Below are positions 1 to 10,900 of a stretch of 64,000 bases of DNA, piece by piece. The position numbers and the translations under genes were made by a program. Each line of letters starts with the position of its first letter. The stretch's first letter is position 1. The stretch covers positions 59,932-123,931 of the forward strand of contig NCSJ02000114.1 in the NCBI GenBank assembly GCA_002812745.2. The letters are read 5' to 3'. The DNA is from Scytalidium lignicola. Taxonomy: Eukaryota > Ascomycota > Leotiomycetes. Below the pieces are notes generated by a model. That model was not told the origin of the DNA. It saw only the letters and a list, made by a program, of their open reading frames with translations, and made no database searches.

Positions 1-1624
1 CATTAATCGCGGCATTCGACGATCTAAAGGTGTTGGATTTCGGGGGAAGGAGAAAACTCAATCTCAAGATGCAATAGAAGATCGCCTTGTTCGACGGTCT
101 GCCAATTCGGCAACTAGCCAGGATGCCAGTAGGAACCTTGCTGCGGAGGGAACAAGTAGGCAACCAAGGAGGAGTGCTGAGACTGGATCGCACGTGAAAA
201 TACGCAAGGGCAAGAGGGAGATAAAGGATGATCGAGGACCACCTCCTAGGAGATCGCGCGCTGCTAGATTCTATGACCCTAATAGTAGCTTCGGGAAGAA
301 GAGTATTGTGTATCAAGAGAAGCTTGCGAATGGCGAACTTCGTACAGATGCACGCTCAGCGAGAGGAACCAAGAGAGCCTCTGATCGGAGCACGAACAAA
401 AGGACATCAGAGGAAGATAAGTCGCAATGGGTATCTAAGAAGAATGGTGAACTAGGTTATGGAAAGGATGAGAATTCAAAGAGCCAAAGAAGTTCAGAAA
501 GAGAACGTAATCAACCTTCATATCAGTCTCAAGCGCCTAGAGAATATGACATTAAACCTGCCGTCACCTCTTCTCCAGTCAAACCCAGGTTTTCGAAAAC
601 GATAGACAATCGAATACCTCTCTCAATACCCTATACCACCACAGCTTCAGAGTTCCTTTATGGTACATCAGTCGTCGAAGCAGCTTTGAAATCCCACCGA
701 GTCCCTCGCCGAAAGCTTTATAAACTCTACGTATACACTGGCGAAAATCGTGATAAAATAGATCGCGACATAGCGATTGAGCATTTGGCAAGGAGAAACG
801 GCGTGGAAGTAGTCCATGCAGGCCCAGATTGGCTTCGGCTTATGGATAAGATGAGTAGAGGAAGACCTCATAATGGGTACATTTTAGAAGCATCACCTCT
901 ACCAAAACTGCCCGTGACAAGTTTAGGAGAACTCGTGAGTAACGAGAGTAATGTCACAGGGTTTAACGTCCAGTTGGATTATCAATCACGGGAAGAAGCT
1001 ACCATCAACGGCACGGAGAACTTCATTCCCTTCAGACCAAGTGTGCGAGGACGGAAACCATTTGTTCTATTACTAGATAGTATCGAAGATCCGGGTAATC
1101 TAGGGGGTATCATTCGCACTGCATCATTTCTAGGTGTTACTGCTGTGGCGATATCAACCCGCAACAGCGCCTCATTCACGCCAGTCGTTTTGAAAGCATC
1201 TGCAGGGGCATCAGAGAACATCAACCTCTTTTCCGTCAGCAAACCAGCGGGGTTCGTGGCAGACTCAAAACTTGCTGGGTGGAAAGTTTATGGTGCTGTT
1301 GCTCCCTCACGAGACAGTGCTTCCACGATACCAAATATAACCACTGCCGAATTGGATGACCCCCTCTCTGAAGACCCTTGTCTCCTCATCCTTGGAAATG
1401 AAGGCGAAGGGATAAGGCGAAATCTGAGAAGCAAAGCTGATGTTGAGCTAGCAATTCAGGGAACGGCACAGAGGTATACGGTCGATAGCTTGAATGTTAG
1501 TGTTGCGACTGGGATTTTGTGCGATGCTTTTCTGCGACGAAGGGCGAAGACGAAGTATGAACCACTGGTAGAGAAGGCTGAAAGAGGATCTAATAGTACC
1601 AGCATCGAAAGCGATTTATTCTGA
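1..1624 (+). CDS. MRM1: Mitochondrial large-subunit rRNA 2'-O-ribose methyltransferase, MRM1-type (5' end outside window)
   Basis: SpoU/TrmH-family SPOUT methyltransferase, expected to 2'-O-methylate a conserved guanosine of the mitochondrial large rRNA (role known for yeast Mrm1/Pet56). The frame is open from base 2 to the stop at 1622-1624 with no ATG near the edge, so the true start lies left of the window. The first visible residues (INRGIRRSKG) fit the conserved N-terminal part. About 180 residues of basic, low-complexity sequence follow. Then comes the SpoU substrate-binding domain (starting FLYGTSVVEAAL, about base 652) and the three SPOUT motifs: DSIEDPGNLGGIIRTASFLG (about 1076-1135), LILGNEGEGIRRNL (about 1388-1428) and DSLNVSVATGILCDAF (about 1484-1531). 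No intron is needed in the visible part. It converges on the C1-THF synthase gene. Confidence 0.9.
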   Translation, partial: INRGIRRSKGVGFRGKEKTQSQDAIEDRLVRRSANSATSQDASRNLAAEGTSRQPRRSAETGSHVKIRKGKREIKDDRGPPPRRSRAARFYDPNSSFGKKSIVYQEKLANGELRTDARSARGTKRASDRSTNKRTSEEDKSQWVSKKNGELGYGKDENSKSQRSSERERNQPSYQSQAPREYDIKPAVTSSPVKPRFSKTIDNRIPLSIPYTTTASEFLYGTSVVEAALKSHRVPRRKLYKLYVYTGENRDKIDRDIAIEHLARRNGVEVVHAGPDWLRLMDKMSRGRPHNGYILEASPLPKLPVTSLGELVSNESNVTGFNVQLDYQSREEATINGTENFIPFRPSVRGRKPFVLLLDSIEDPGNLGGIIRTASFLGVTAVAISTRNSASFTPVVLKASAGASENINLFSVSKPAGFVADSKLAGWKVYGAVAPSRDSASTIPNITTAELDDPLSEDPCLLILGNEGEGIRRNLRSKADVELAIQGTAQRYTVDSLNVSVATGILCDAFLRRRAKTKYEPLVEKAERGSNSTSIESDLF

Positions 1625-2052
1625 TTGTACACTATTGTAGGATTGTATGATTATCTAGCATTAGGGCTACTACGTTTAGAGAAATTTGCCCTTAGGAGTA
1701 AAACTTAAAAGTTGAAGTTTAGAGGTAGTCTCTATTATTGTAAATTAGATGCACATATGAAAATCACTTATCAATTGCTCGAGAACCATGCAAGTCTTGC
1801 TCATATTCATCGTTCAATGCCATTGTTAAAATGGAGTGGATATCTATATCTAGTTCCATCGTCGATATACCATCTATGATTTCCAAACGCCTACAGCTGT
1901 TGAGAGTAAGGTATTCTCCAAGCCAAGTTTGTACGTTGAATGTACAATTACCGATCAACCCTCTAACGCTATGCTTTTGTTGAAATTTCCCTTAAAGCCC
2001 ATTAAATAGAAAGAAAAAACAATAAAGAAAGAAAGGAGGAAGCAAGGGAGAA
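1625..2052. other. Convergent intergenic spacer
   Basis: About 430 bp between the stops of two convergent genes. AT-rich with several A runs (around 2010-2030). It presumably holds both 3' UTRs and polyadenylation sites. I see no gene, repeat or structured element in it. Confidence 0.6.
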
Positions 2053-5000
2053 CTAGAAGAGGCCTTCTATGTCGCCTGTTTCGGTATCTATATCAACATT
2101 AAGATAACCGGGAGCAGTGGGCAGCCCAGGGATAGTTTGAATATCAGCCGCAAGTGCATATCTGGGGACAAATCAGCGCTCCGTTGGTAAAATATTAAGC
2201 TATTTTGATAGCACTTACAAGTATCCTGCACCAACAGCAAGTCTCACATCTCGAATGGGAACCGTAAATCCTTCTGGTGCACCCTTCAGATCTGGGTCAT
2301 GCGATAGACTATACTGCGTCTTCGCGATACAGATTGGTAAATTGCCGAATCCTTGTTTGGTATATGTCTCGACCTTTTTCTGTGCCAATTCACTGAATTC
2401 GACCGCTGCAGCGCCGTACATATTCTTTGCGATGGCCTCAATTCGTTCCTGCACCGTTCCCTCGGTAGAGTAGAGTAGTTTGAAATTCTTCTCTTGTTCA
2501 CTAGCGGCAATAACGCCCTTTGCAAGATCTACAGCGCCTTTACCACCCTCAGCCCAATGATTCGCTGGGATAGCATCCTCAGCTCCAGCAGCGAGGGACT
2601 CCTCCTTGATCACATAGATTTCGGCTTGTGTATCAGTCTCCATCTTGTTAATGGCCACTACCACAGGTATGCCGTATTGTCTAGCATTAGAGATGTGTTT
2701 CCTGAGATTCACACAGCCTTTCCTCAAAATATCTACGTTCTCTTCGCGGTAAACTTTGTCGAGTTGTGCTCCTGGGGCAATTGGTGGACCACCACCGTGG
2801 ACCTTAAGTGCTCGCACAGTTGCGACAATCACGACCACGTCCGGGACAAGGCCAGAAGAACGACACTTGATATTGAAGAAGCGCTCGCCTCCCATAGTAA
2901 AGTCGAATCCTGCTTCGGTGATCACAAAGCCTGCTTTAGAGTTGTGATCCTCATCTGCTTCGGTACCTGCTAGCTTCAAAGCAAGTTTATCTGCCAACAC
3001 GGAGCTAGCGCCGATGCTGATGTTTGCAAAAGGTCCAGCATGGACAAACACTGGAGTTCCTTCCAATGTTTGCATAAGATTTGGCTTGATCGCATCCTTC
3101 ATTAAGGCCGTCAATGCTCCCCCAGCACCAATATCATCGCATGTAACTGGATCGCCATTTCTAGAGGTCCCAATAACCATCCTGCCAAGTCTTTCTCTCA
3201 TATCATCCAAACTATTACTCAAGGCAAGAATAGCCATACATTCGCTAGCAACAGAAATATCAAATCCTGTCTCACGGGACTGGCCCCTCTCTGTAGCAGC
3301 AGTGCCAACTGTAACTCCTCGAAGATGTCTATCATTGACATCCAATACACGTCGCCATGTAATAGTTGAAGGGTCAATATCTAACCTCGCAAAGCGATGG
3401 ATCTCATCCTCAGTAAGATCATTAGGATTCGTCTTTTCGATACCTAGCTTCTTCAAACGGCGGAACATGATTGGTTGAAATTCACGCTTGCCCTTCTTTA
3501 CAGGGACAAGACGCTTATAGAGCGCAGCATCTTTCTGAGTGTTCTCATGAAACATTCTAGTCTCGATAGCGGCAGCTAGGAGGTTGTTGGCAGCTGTGAT
3601 TGCGTGAATATCACCAGTCAAGTGAAGATTGAATTCATCCATTGGAATAACCTGACTGTATCCACCTCCAGCAGCACCTCCTTTGATACCAAAAGTAGGT
3701 CCTTGACTAGGCTGGCGAACATTTGCAAAAGCAATACGATTTAAATGACCGGCAATAGCTTGTGTGAGACCCATGGTAGTGGTGGATTTACCCTCGCCAA
3801 GGGGAGTAGGCGTAATACCGGTCACTACAACGTAACGTCCATTACGACGATGTTCAAGACGCTTAAGCAAACTGAGGTCAACCTTTGCCTTGTATGCACC
3901 GTAGGGTTCTAACTCATGAGTCGCAATGCCAATTTCTTTAGCCACCCGAGTGATCTGTTTCGGCATCTGTGCTCGAGAAATAGCAATATCTGATGGCACA
4001 GGGGTCTGGAGCTTCAATGGCAGTGGCATGATGTGCCTTGTCTTCTGCCGCTCAAAGTAGGAGGTAGCTGAATCAACTACATTTTGCAACAGCATTGCCA
4101 CAGTCATTGGTCCAACCCCACCAGGAACAGGTGTAATGTGCGAAGCCACCTCAGCCGCCGATTCGAAATCTACATCACCAACAAGCCTTTGACCAGATTT
4201 CTTGGTGGGATCGGGAATGAAGTTAGTACCAACATCGATTACCACGACGCCAGGTTTCAGCCATTCTCCTTTCACAAAGTTTGCCTTGCCGATAGCTGCT
4301 ACCACTACATCGGCGCGCTTGAGATACTCCTCCAGTCCTAGAGTTTTCGAGTGGCATACGGTGACAGTAGCATCGGCATTTTTCAATAGATAGCTTACAG
4401 GGCTTCCAACGATGTCACTACGGCCGAGAACAACGGCGTTCTTTCCTTTGAGATCCACACCAGCCTCTTGAAGTAAGACCATCACACCTTTAGGGGTGCA
4501 TGGTGTAAACATAGGATGACCGCCTCGTTTCGCGAGCTCTCCAATATTGGTAGTGCCAAAGCCATCCACGTCCTTCTCATCAGATACTGCCGAGGTTACA
4601 TTATATTCCGAGACGTGTTTTGGTAGAGGTAGTTGAACGAGGATACCGTGGACTTCAGGGTCATAATTGAGCCGCGTAATAACCTCAACAAGTTCCGCCT
4701 CCGTGGCATCCTCTGGGAAAGATAGCAGATCACAAATAATCCCTGCCTGTATCGCAAGTTAACGAAACATTCTTGTAATAACCAAATCAATTGAGAAATT
4801 AACCTCGGCAGCAGCCTTCAACTTCATGCGAACATAGGTTGCTAGAAGGCAGATCAGTATCGACTAAAAATTCTGCGAATTGCAGAAACTCGGACATACT
4901 TGAGTCGGAGCGATCGCCAACTACAAATCATGGGTAAGCGAATTAATTTGGTTTATCTAAGATTTCTAGAATTGACGAGCCGTACCTTGAATAATCTTGA

Positions 5001-5403
5001 GACATGGTTTATATCTTGGGTTGTTCTTTTGGGTTGCTTCAATTTGGGCATGCAACTGCTCGCGGATGCTTTTGGCGATGGCGGTGCCATCAATCTTCGT
5101 AGCAGTCATGGCCGGCAACACACTGGCAAACGATCTTCTACTGCTGAAGTTGGAAGTAAAATGGTTCCACGGTACGAAAAGGGATGTGGTGATAGAGGAG
5201 TGCAATCCGCCAGACCGAGAAACGGTGCGCCTCAAAGCTTTATTACCCCGCGGCTGGAGGAGGTTTAAGTTGTGCCTGGCGGCAACACTGGACAAGGCTG
5301 AACGGCCACTCAGTGGCCTTGGCCGAGATAAGGACTTTGTTCCGAGCAGTGACACCTGAAAAGCTTGCAGGTTGGATAATGGAAATCGAAATAGCAGTTT
5401 CAT
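2053..5403 (-). CDS. ADE3/MIS1: Trifunctional C1-tetrahydrofolate synthase (methylene-THF dehydrogenase / cyclohydrolase / formyl-THF synthetase)
   Basis: Interconverts 5,10-methylene-, 5,10-methenyl- and 10-formyl-THF and ligates formate to THF. It feeds purines and mitochondrial formyl-Met. Five exons: 4986-5403, 4900-4920, 4804-4841, 2219-4746, 2053-2161. The total is 1037 aa from ATG 5403, or 939 aa from the internal ATG at 5109. The short form matches Ade3-size enzymes. The extra 98 residues are rich in Arg, Ser and Leu, lack acidic residues and end RRSFASVLPA, like a mitochondrial leader. Dehydrogenase motifs include TYVRMK (catalytic Lys) and PGGVGPMTVAML. The synthetase P-loop is TPTPLGEGKSTTT, followed by IPMDEFNLHLTGDIHA. 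The last exon encodes the conserved end ETGDIEGLF. Exon 2 is only 21 nt (GDRSDS). One intron (4747-4803) uses a weak GTTAAT donor. Divergent from eIF3i. Confidence 0.93.
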
Positions 5404-6121
5404 GTGGGCACTGGGCCAACTAATACCTCGCCGCCGCTGCACACCAGCTCGCGTGCGATTCATTCTAACTGCAGCAAAACCCTTGTCGTGTCGTGCCTTT
5501 TGTGCAATATTTCTTGGCCGGCTCCGGCGTGCGTTGGCAGACGGGGCTTTCTGAGGGAAAGGGGAAGGTGTGTGACTAGAAACAGCCAACAATCAAAGGC
5601 AAAAGCAGCGAGTTCAATTCGCCAGGACAGGACAGACAAAGAGGGAAACACTCTCCTGAAGGAGGACAAACCGATCCCCAGGGGACCAAAGGAGGCAACA
5701 ACAAGCCTCAATGTGTATGACTCAATCATCCAAGGCCTACACAATCCTCCTGGCCTATAGCTGAATTTTCTTTTCCCGGCCCATGACTGCAATGCAAATA
5801 ATGATGACTCTAACTGCGTACTGAGGCGCGCGCACCCTCGTGGTTTGCTGAGAATTTGCGTGCCGGCTCAGCGCGGTTCTGTGAGACCAGACCGCCAGTC
5901 CCGTAGCGGCTTAGCGGCCTCTGGTGGGGTGAAGCGATCTGATTGGATCCCGCCAACACACATTTCGAACCTCGAACTTTTGTGAGGTTTGCACAAACGA
6001 GTGTGGATCAGGGCAACCATTTTCGACATCTTGCCTCTCCAGATATAAGAGGACGCCCGACACTCCTGACCATTGTAGTGTATATATATTCCAGAATTAT
6101 CACGCATAGAGAAGCGTCAAC
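5404..6121. promoter_or_regulatory. Divergent promoter region, C1-THF synthase / eIF3i
   Basis: About 720 bp between the outer ATG of the folate gene (minus) and the eIF3i ATG (plus). Visible items are a TGACTCA at 5718-5724, a second TGACTC at 5805-5810, a GC-rich patch (gaggcgcgcgcaccc, about 5823) and a TATATATATT run at about 6081-6090, close to the eIF3i start. No ORF here looks coding. If translation begins at ATG 5109 instead of 5403, the folate promoter or leader would extend down to 5110. Confidence 0.5.
5718..5724 (+). promoter_or_regulatory. TGACTCA word (Gcn4/CpcA- or Bas1-type site candidate)
   Basis: A perfect TGACTCA 315 bp upstream of the outer start of the C1-THF synthase, with TGACTC again at 5805-5810. 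In yeast, TGACTC is bound by Gcn4 and by Bas1, and one-carbon genes are among Bas1 targets (established knowledge). That the site works here is inference. A hexamer match is expected about once per 2 kb by chance. Confidence 0.3.
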
Positions 6122-7309
6122 ATGAGGCCGATTCTATTGCAGGGCCATGTAAGTTTTTCGAAAATATTCCCAGTCCAGCCTCGAAATATCATTCAAGTGG
6201 CTAACAAAGGTATACAGGAACGGGCTCTGACCCAGATCAGGTATGCGCATATTCTTCGTTATTCTCTATCTGTAAAAATAATGTCAAAACTAATCTCCTT
6301 TCAGATTTAATAGAGATGGCGATATTATCTTCTCCACTGCAAAAGATCAGCACATCTGCGCCTGGTTCTCCCACAATGGTGAGCGGTTAGGAACCTACCA
6401 CGGTCACCAGGGCGCAATCTGGACTGTCGATGTCAACCCTACAACGAGTATGATTGCCAGCGGAGCAGCAGATAACACCGTGCGATTATGGGACGTGAAG
6501 ACTGGAAAGTGCTTGAAGGTGTGGGAGTTCGACACCGCCGTCAAGAGAGTGGAGTTTTCAGATGATGGATCGCAACTGTTGGCAGTGACAGAGAAGCGTA
6601 TGGGATTTTTGGGCACAATAGTGGTGTTCGAAATTAACTCTGATATTGAGGCTGAGCAAACAAATGAGAGAACTTTGACGATTACCTGCGAGGAATCGAA
6701 AGCTACGGTTGCTGGGTGGAGCTATATGTCCAAATACATCATTGCTGGTCATGAGGATGGAACGGTATCACAATATGATGCGAAGGTAAGATTGTCACCA
6801 TCTATTGGAGTTGAGATATCCCTAACTCGGAAGAACAGACCGGAGAGCAGCTCGACAACGTTCAGGCCCACGAAATTGATATGCAGATAACAGATCTTCA
6901 ATGGTCAAGTGACAGGACTTACTTCATTACTGCTTCCAAAGACAAAACCGCAAAACTGATCAATGTCCGCGACCTCGAAGTAATGAAAACCTATGTGACG
7001 GACACTCCATTAAACAGCGCATCCATAACTCCGAAGAAGGACTACGTTCTTCTCGGTGGTGGCCAGGCTGCCATGGAAGTGACCACAACCTCAGCCCGTC
7101 AAGGTAAATTTGAAGCTCGTTTCTACCACAAAATCTTTGAAGAGGAGATCGGCCGTGTAAGAGGACACTTTGGCCCCCTGAATACGGTGGCGGTTAGACC
7201 AGATGGAAAAGGATATGCCAGTGGCGGTGAGGACGGATATGTCAGGGTTCATCAGTTCGATAGGGGATACTTTGATTTCACCTATGAGGTTGAGAGGGAG
7301 ACTAGATAG
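6122..7309 (+). CDS. TIF34: Translation initiation factor eIF3 subunit I (WD-repeat)
   Basis: WD40 beta-propeller subunit of the eIF3 complex, acting on the 40S ribosome in the cytosol. Four exons: 6122-6148, 6218-6240, 6305-6785, 6839-7309. They give 333 aa, the usual size for eIF3i. The first two exons are only 27 and 23 nt and encode MRPILLQGH and ERALTQIR, the invariant start of the family. Recognisable propeller pieces are [58 protein letters not shown] and [20 protein letters not shown] (C-terminal repeat). All introns are 53-69 nt with GT-AG ends. The first ATG is used, and the tiny first exon fixes the start unambiguously. Confidence 0.95.
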
Positions 7310-7944
7310 GTGTGGGGTTTATTATCCGTAATTTTTTTTCTTATAAAAAAACCAAGGACTGGGAATGAGGGGAGGTCGAAGCTTTCGCTATTACGACTGG
7401 CATAGGGAAGGAATTCATCAATCATATGTAAATCATTAATGGAGTTATAGTTCAGATGTTCAGTACCGTTCAAGAGCCTTCTCTACACCTGATAAAATAC
7501 ATCTGGTGAACTCTTTAGCATTAACCATATCATAGTCCAGCATTTTATGAGCTCTTCAACAATGGAACGGTATGTAGTGTTTATGCGTTTGATTTTCAAC
7601 CTCAGCTATATTTTCCCTCCGTATTAATAAGGTATCCTATTAACCTCCCACAAGAGATTCTTGTAGCACGAAGTATCATATCTTATCGCGTACCCAAACG
7701 CTCAGCAAAGAACGCCTATCAACCAAAGCAGGTGCTAAAGTGCGCATCATGCCACATACAAGTCGATTGAAGTTTAATCCCCAAAACCCAATCCAGCCTC
7801 TCATGAAGCGATACATGCCGCAGCACTGTTTTTGTTTGAACTCCAATCCCCAAACACCGGCCCCAAAAATGCTTTCCCACTTTTCCCCTTCTTCAAATAT
7901 TGCAATCATTACGGAAGATAATTCCTTTGGTAAGTTATGCCAAT
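7310..7944. other. Convergent intergenic spacer
   Basis: About 635 bp between the convergent eIF3i and forkhead genes. It contains a T8/A7 stretch just after the eIF3i stop (7329-7350) that may mark a 3' end, and otherwise only short AT-rich sequence. No coding or structured element recognised. Confidence 0.5.
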
Positions 7945-10900
7945 TTATGTCTTCAACTGAGGCGGTCCAGAAGTGGATAGCCGTTTAAAATCTCTCATTT
8001 CCTCTACATCGTCAACATCGTGTGCTCTTTTTTGTCCAGCTAGTTGAGGAGTCTCAGTGTCAGCAGGCTTTGTGGTCTCAGAGCCATTGGCAGTGGTCAT
8101 CGTGGATGTAGGCTGTGGCACCTCACTGTCGGTCTGCTTTGGCGTACCAGCACTGTTAGTCATGCTCGATATCGGCGTTGGAGCGGGTGAGGCAGATGCC
8201 GCACTTGGTCGAGGCGTGGCACTGGTTGAACTTATGGAGTTTGTTCGATTCATACCAGGCGTCATCAAGGGTGGTCTAGGAACCGACGGTCCACTAGAGC
8301 GGCTGGAACCCTGCCCAGTAAAAGAGGGACGCATAATGGTTGGGGCCGGCTTTTCAACAAATGGCTTAGAAACTCGCTGCTGCGCACTATGTGGTATTGC
8401 ATTGACATTTACTGGCGGTGGTTGCGTCTGTGGCTTTGTTTGAGTAGACGTAGCTGGCTGTGGTGCCTTGATATTCGACCCAGTAATTTGAGCAAGCATA
8501 CTTTTCAGAGCGTTCATTATATATTCCTCATTGTTATCACCCCCAACAGTACTTTCCCTAGTAATGCCTAAAACCCGGTTAACTGCAGAATCGATAATCG
8601 CCTCGGCATTATTTGACTTCTTCTTCAAATTCTCGAGAAGATTACTCTTAAATATTTCCACAGCACGACGAACATTATCAGCAATGTGAACTGGAGCTGG
8701 AGAAGGATCCGCATGGTGTTGTTGAGGTACACTAGCAGGCGCCGGTTCTTGATTTGCCAACAGTTGCTCCGGTATTGGTGCTTGTGCTTGTCCTGTAGGA
8801 GGAACCTGAGGAGTTGCGGTTGGTTTCGGAGCATAAGGAGAACTATAAGTTGGGCCATTGGGAGCAGCTCCTGGAGGAATAGCAGGTATGAATGGCTGGG
8901 CTGCTTGTCCGTTCATCATGTGTTGAGGTGGCTGTCCATTAATATGTTGATGTGGGCCCATATACTGGACAGGTTGACCTGGCTGCGTATTTGGAGGTAT
9001 TTGAAATGTGTATCCAGGCGGTGGCTGCATCATATTTGGCTGATATCCAGGAGGCACTCCCATCATATGTGGAGGAGGGCCAGCGCGATATAGAGGCTGA
9101 GGATGCATAAGGCCTGGAGCCAACTGGGGTGGAGGAGTCATCCTCCGCTTCTTCTCCTTTTCGATTGAGACTCCTTCAACAATGGCCCACATCCATCCCT
9201 TTCCGTCACGCTCAACCTTTCTAAAAGCATGGTGCTGCGAGAGATTATGTCGAACACTACTCTGCCATCCGTTTGTGCTACATTTGAGCACAAAGAACGG
9301 ATATCTTCTCTGGATGGCACGGTATATTTGCGGAAGAGACATCTGCCCAGTAGGCGAGTTTGAAAGCGCCTCGTAAATAAGCTGAACATAATTTGCCTGT
9401 GGCTTAGCAAGCTGTTCTGGTGTCAAATCTGCTTCGTTAAATTTGGGAGATGGTGAGCGAGGCGGTTTAGGGGGCTTCTTTTCCTTCTTTTCCTTGGCTC
9501 TTTCATCATCTCCTGAGCCTTCTGGGTTCGAAGGATCCTTAGGCTCCTTCGGTTTTCGCTTGGTATACTTTCGTTTTTCTGTTTTGGTCGGAGGGGTGTC
9601 AGGCCTAGGATGCTTCCGCGGACGGCCAACTTTGTTTTTAGTAGGAGCTGACTGTTCCTGTAAAGTCTTCTTCGCCTTTTCTTGCGCCTGCCTCTTGGCC
9701 AGCTGCTGCTGCTCTCGCTTTGACATAATTCCATTCTTGGGTGGCCGGCCTGGTCCACGTCTCTTTTGTGGTTGAGGTTCTAGTTCAAGAACATTCTGTT
9801 CATCGCCGTCTCCCTCAATATCCTCTTCATCAACTTCGGACAGATCACTGTTATCCACTCCATCTCCGATTTCTCTATCGTCATCGTCATCGTCATCATC
9901 ATCATCCCCTTCCTCTCCCTCATCCGACTTCTCTTCATTGTCTCTTCCCTCTTCTGAAAGCTCCTCACTAGTATCATCCAGTAGAGCTCTATCTCGTGTT
10001 GTATCCTCGAAATCAAAGCTCATTTCCTTCCCCCCCTCAGAGTAACGTTCTGTTCCTACACCCTCATCGTACTCTGGTCGCTGCTCGGCACCCGTCTCAC
10101 CGATCGCAACATCTGGTAAAACAAATCTCACTACCACACCTCCAATTTGTAACTCGCTACCACTTTTCAGGGGAATTACATCGTTATGATGATAGAATTC
10201 CTCGTCGACAAAGGCACCGTTTCGACCAATAATCTCTGCCTCAAAGAGATGTTTTTTAGAATTGTATGCTATCTTCACATGTTTCCGTGATATCGCCTTA
10301 TAACCACTAGCAGCAGTCGCAGCCGGTGGATGGATACCAACAAGTGGGCAGTCATATGGGGAAGGCCGAAGTGAACCTGGATCAACGGGTGCTGATGGAT
10401 CATCGGCATAACGTCGGATTTGCGATTGTGCTTGATATGTTATCATGCCATTGGGTTGGACAATGGAATTCCTTCGAGAGATATGTTGGGATGAAGATCC
10501 AGTTGATTTGGATTTCTTGCTGGGTTTGCGATTTTTTCGTTTCCTTGCATGTTCGTCGCTGTCTGAATCAACGCCTTCCCTTAGAATACCTCCACTCTCA
10601 CTGACCACGGACTTGCTATATCGGCTTCCTTCACGTTTAACTCGTACAGGCGTATGTGGTTCTCTTGATGCAGCCTCCTCCTCTAGTCTTCTCCTCTCCT
10701 CCTCCACTTCGCGCCGCATAGCAGCTTTTGCAGCCGCTAAGTCACGTCCTAGCACCACCGAATATGTATTCATATAGAATTCGCCATCCGGAAACTCGAG
10801 TTTTGCGTACGCTGATATGCGCGTTTCAGGCTCACCATTTTGTTGTAAATCGTCCAGGTAAGGCTGTGGAACACCGGGGTTATCTATAGCTCTAGGTAAA

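Noticed and set aside
194..1624. A start for the rRNA methyltransferase at 194
   Set aside because: The codon there is GTG, and the same frame is open and family-like back to base 2, so the gene is simply cut by the window edge.
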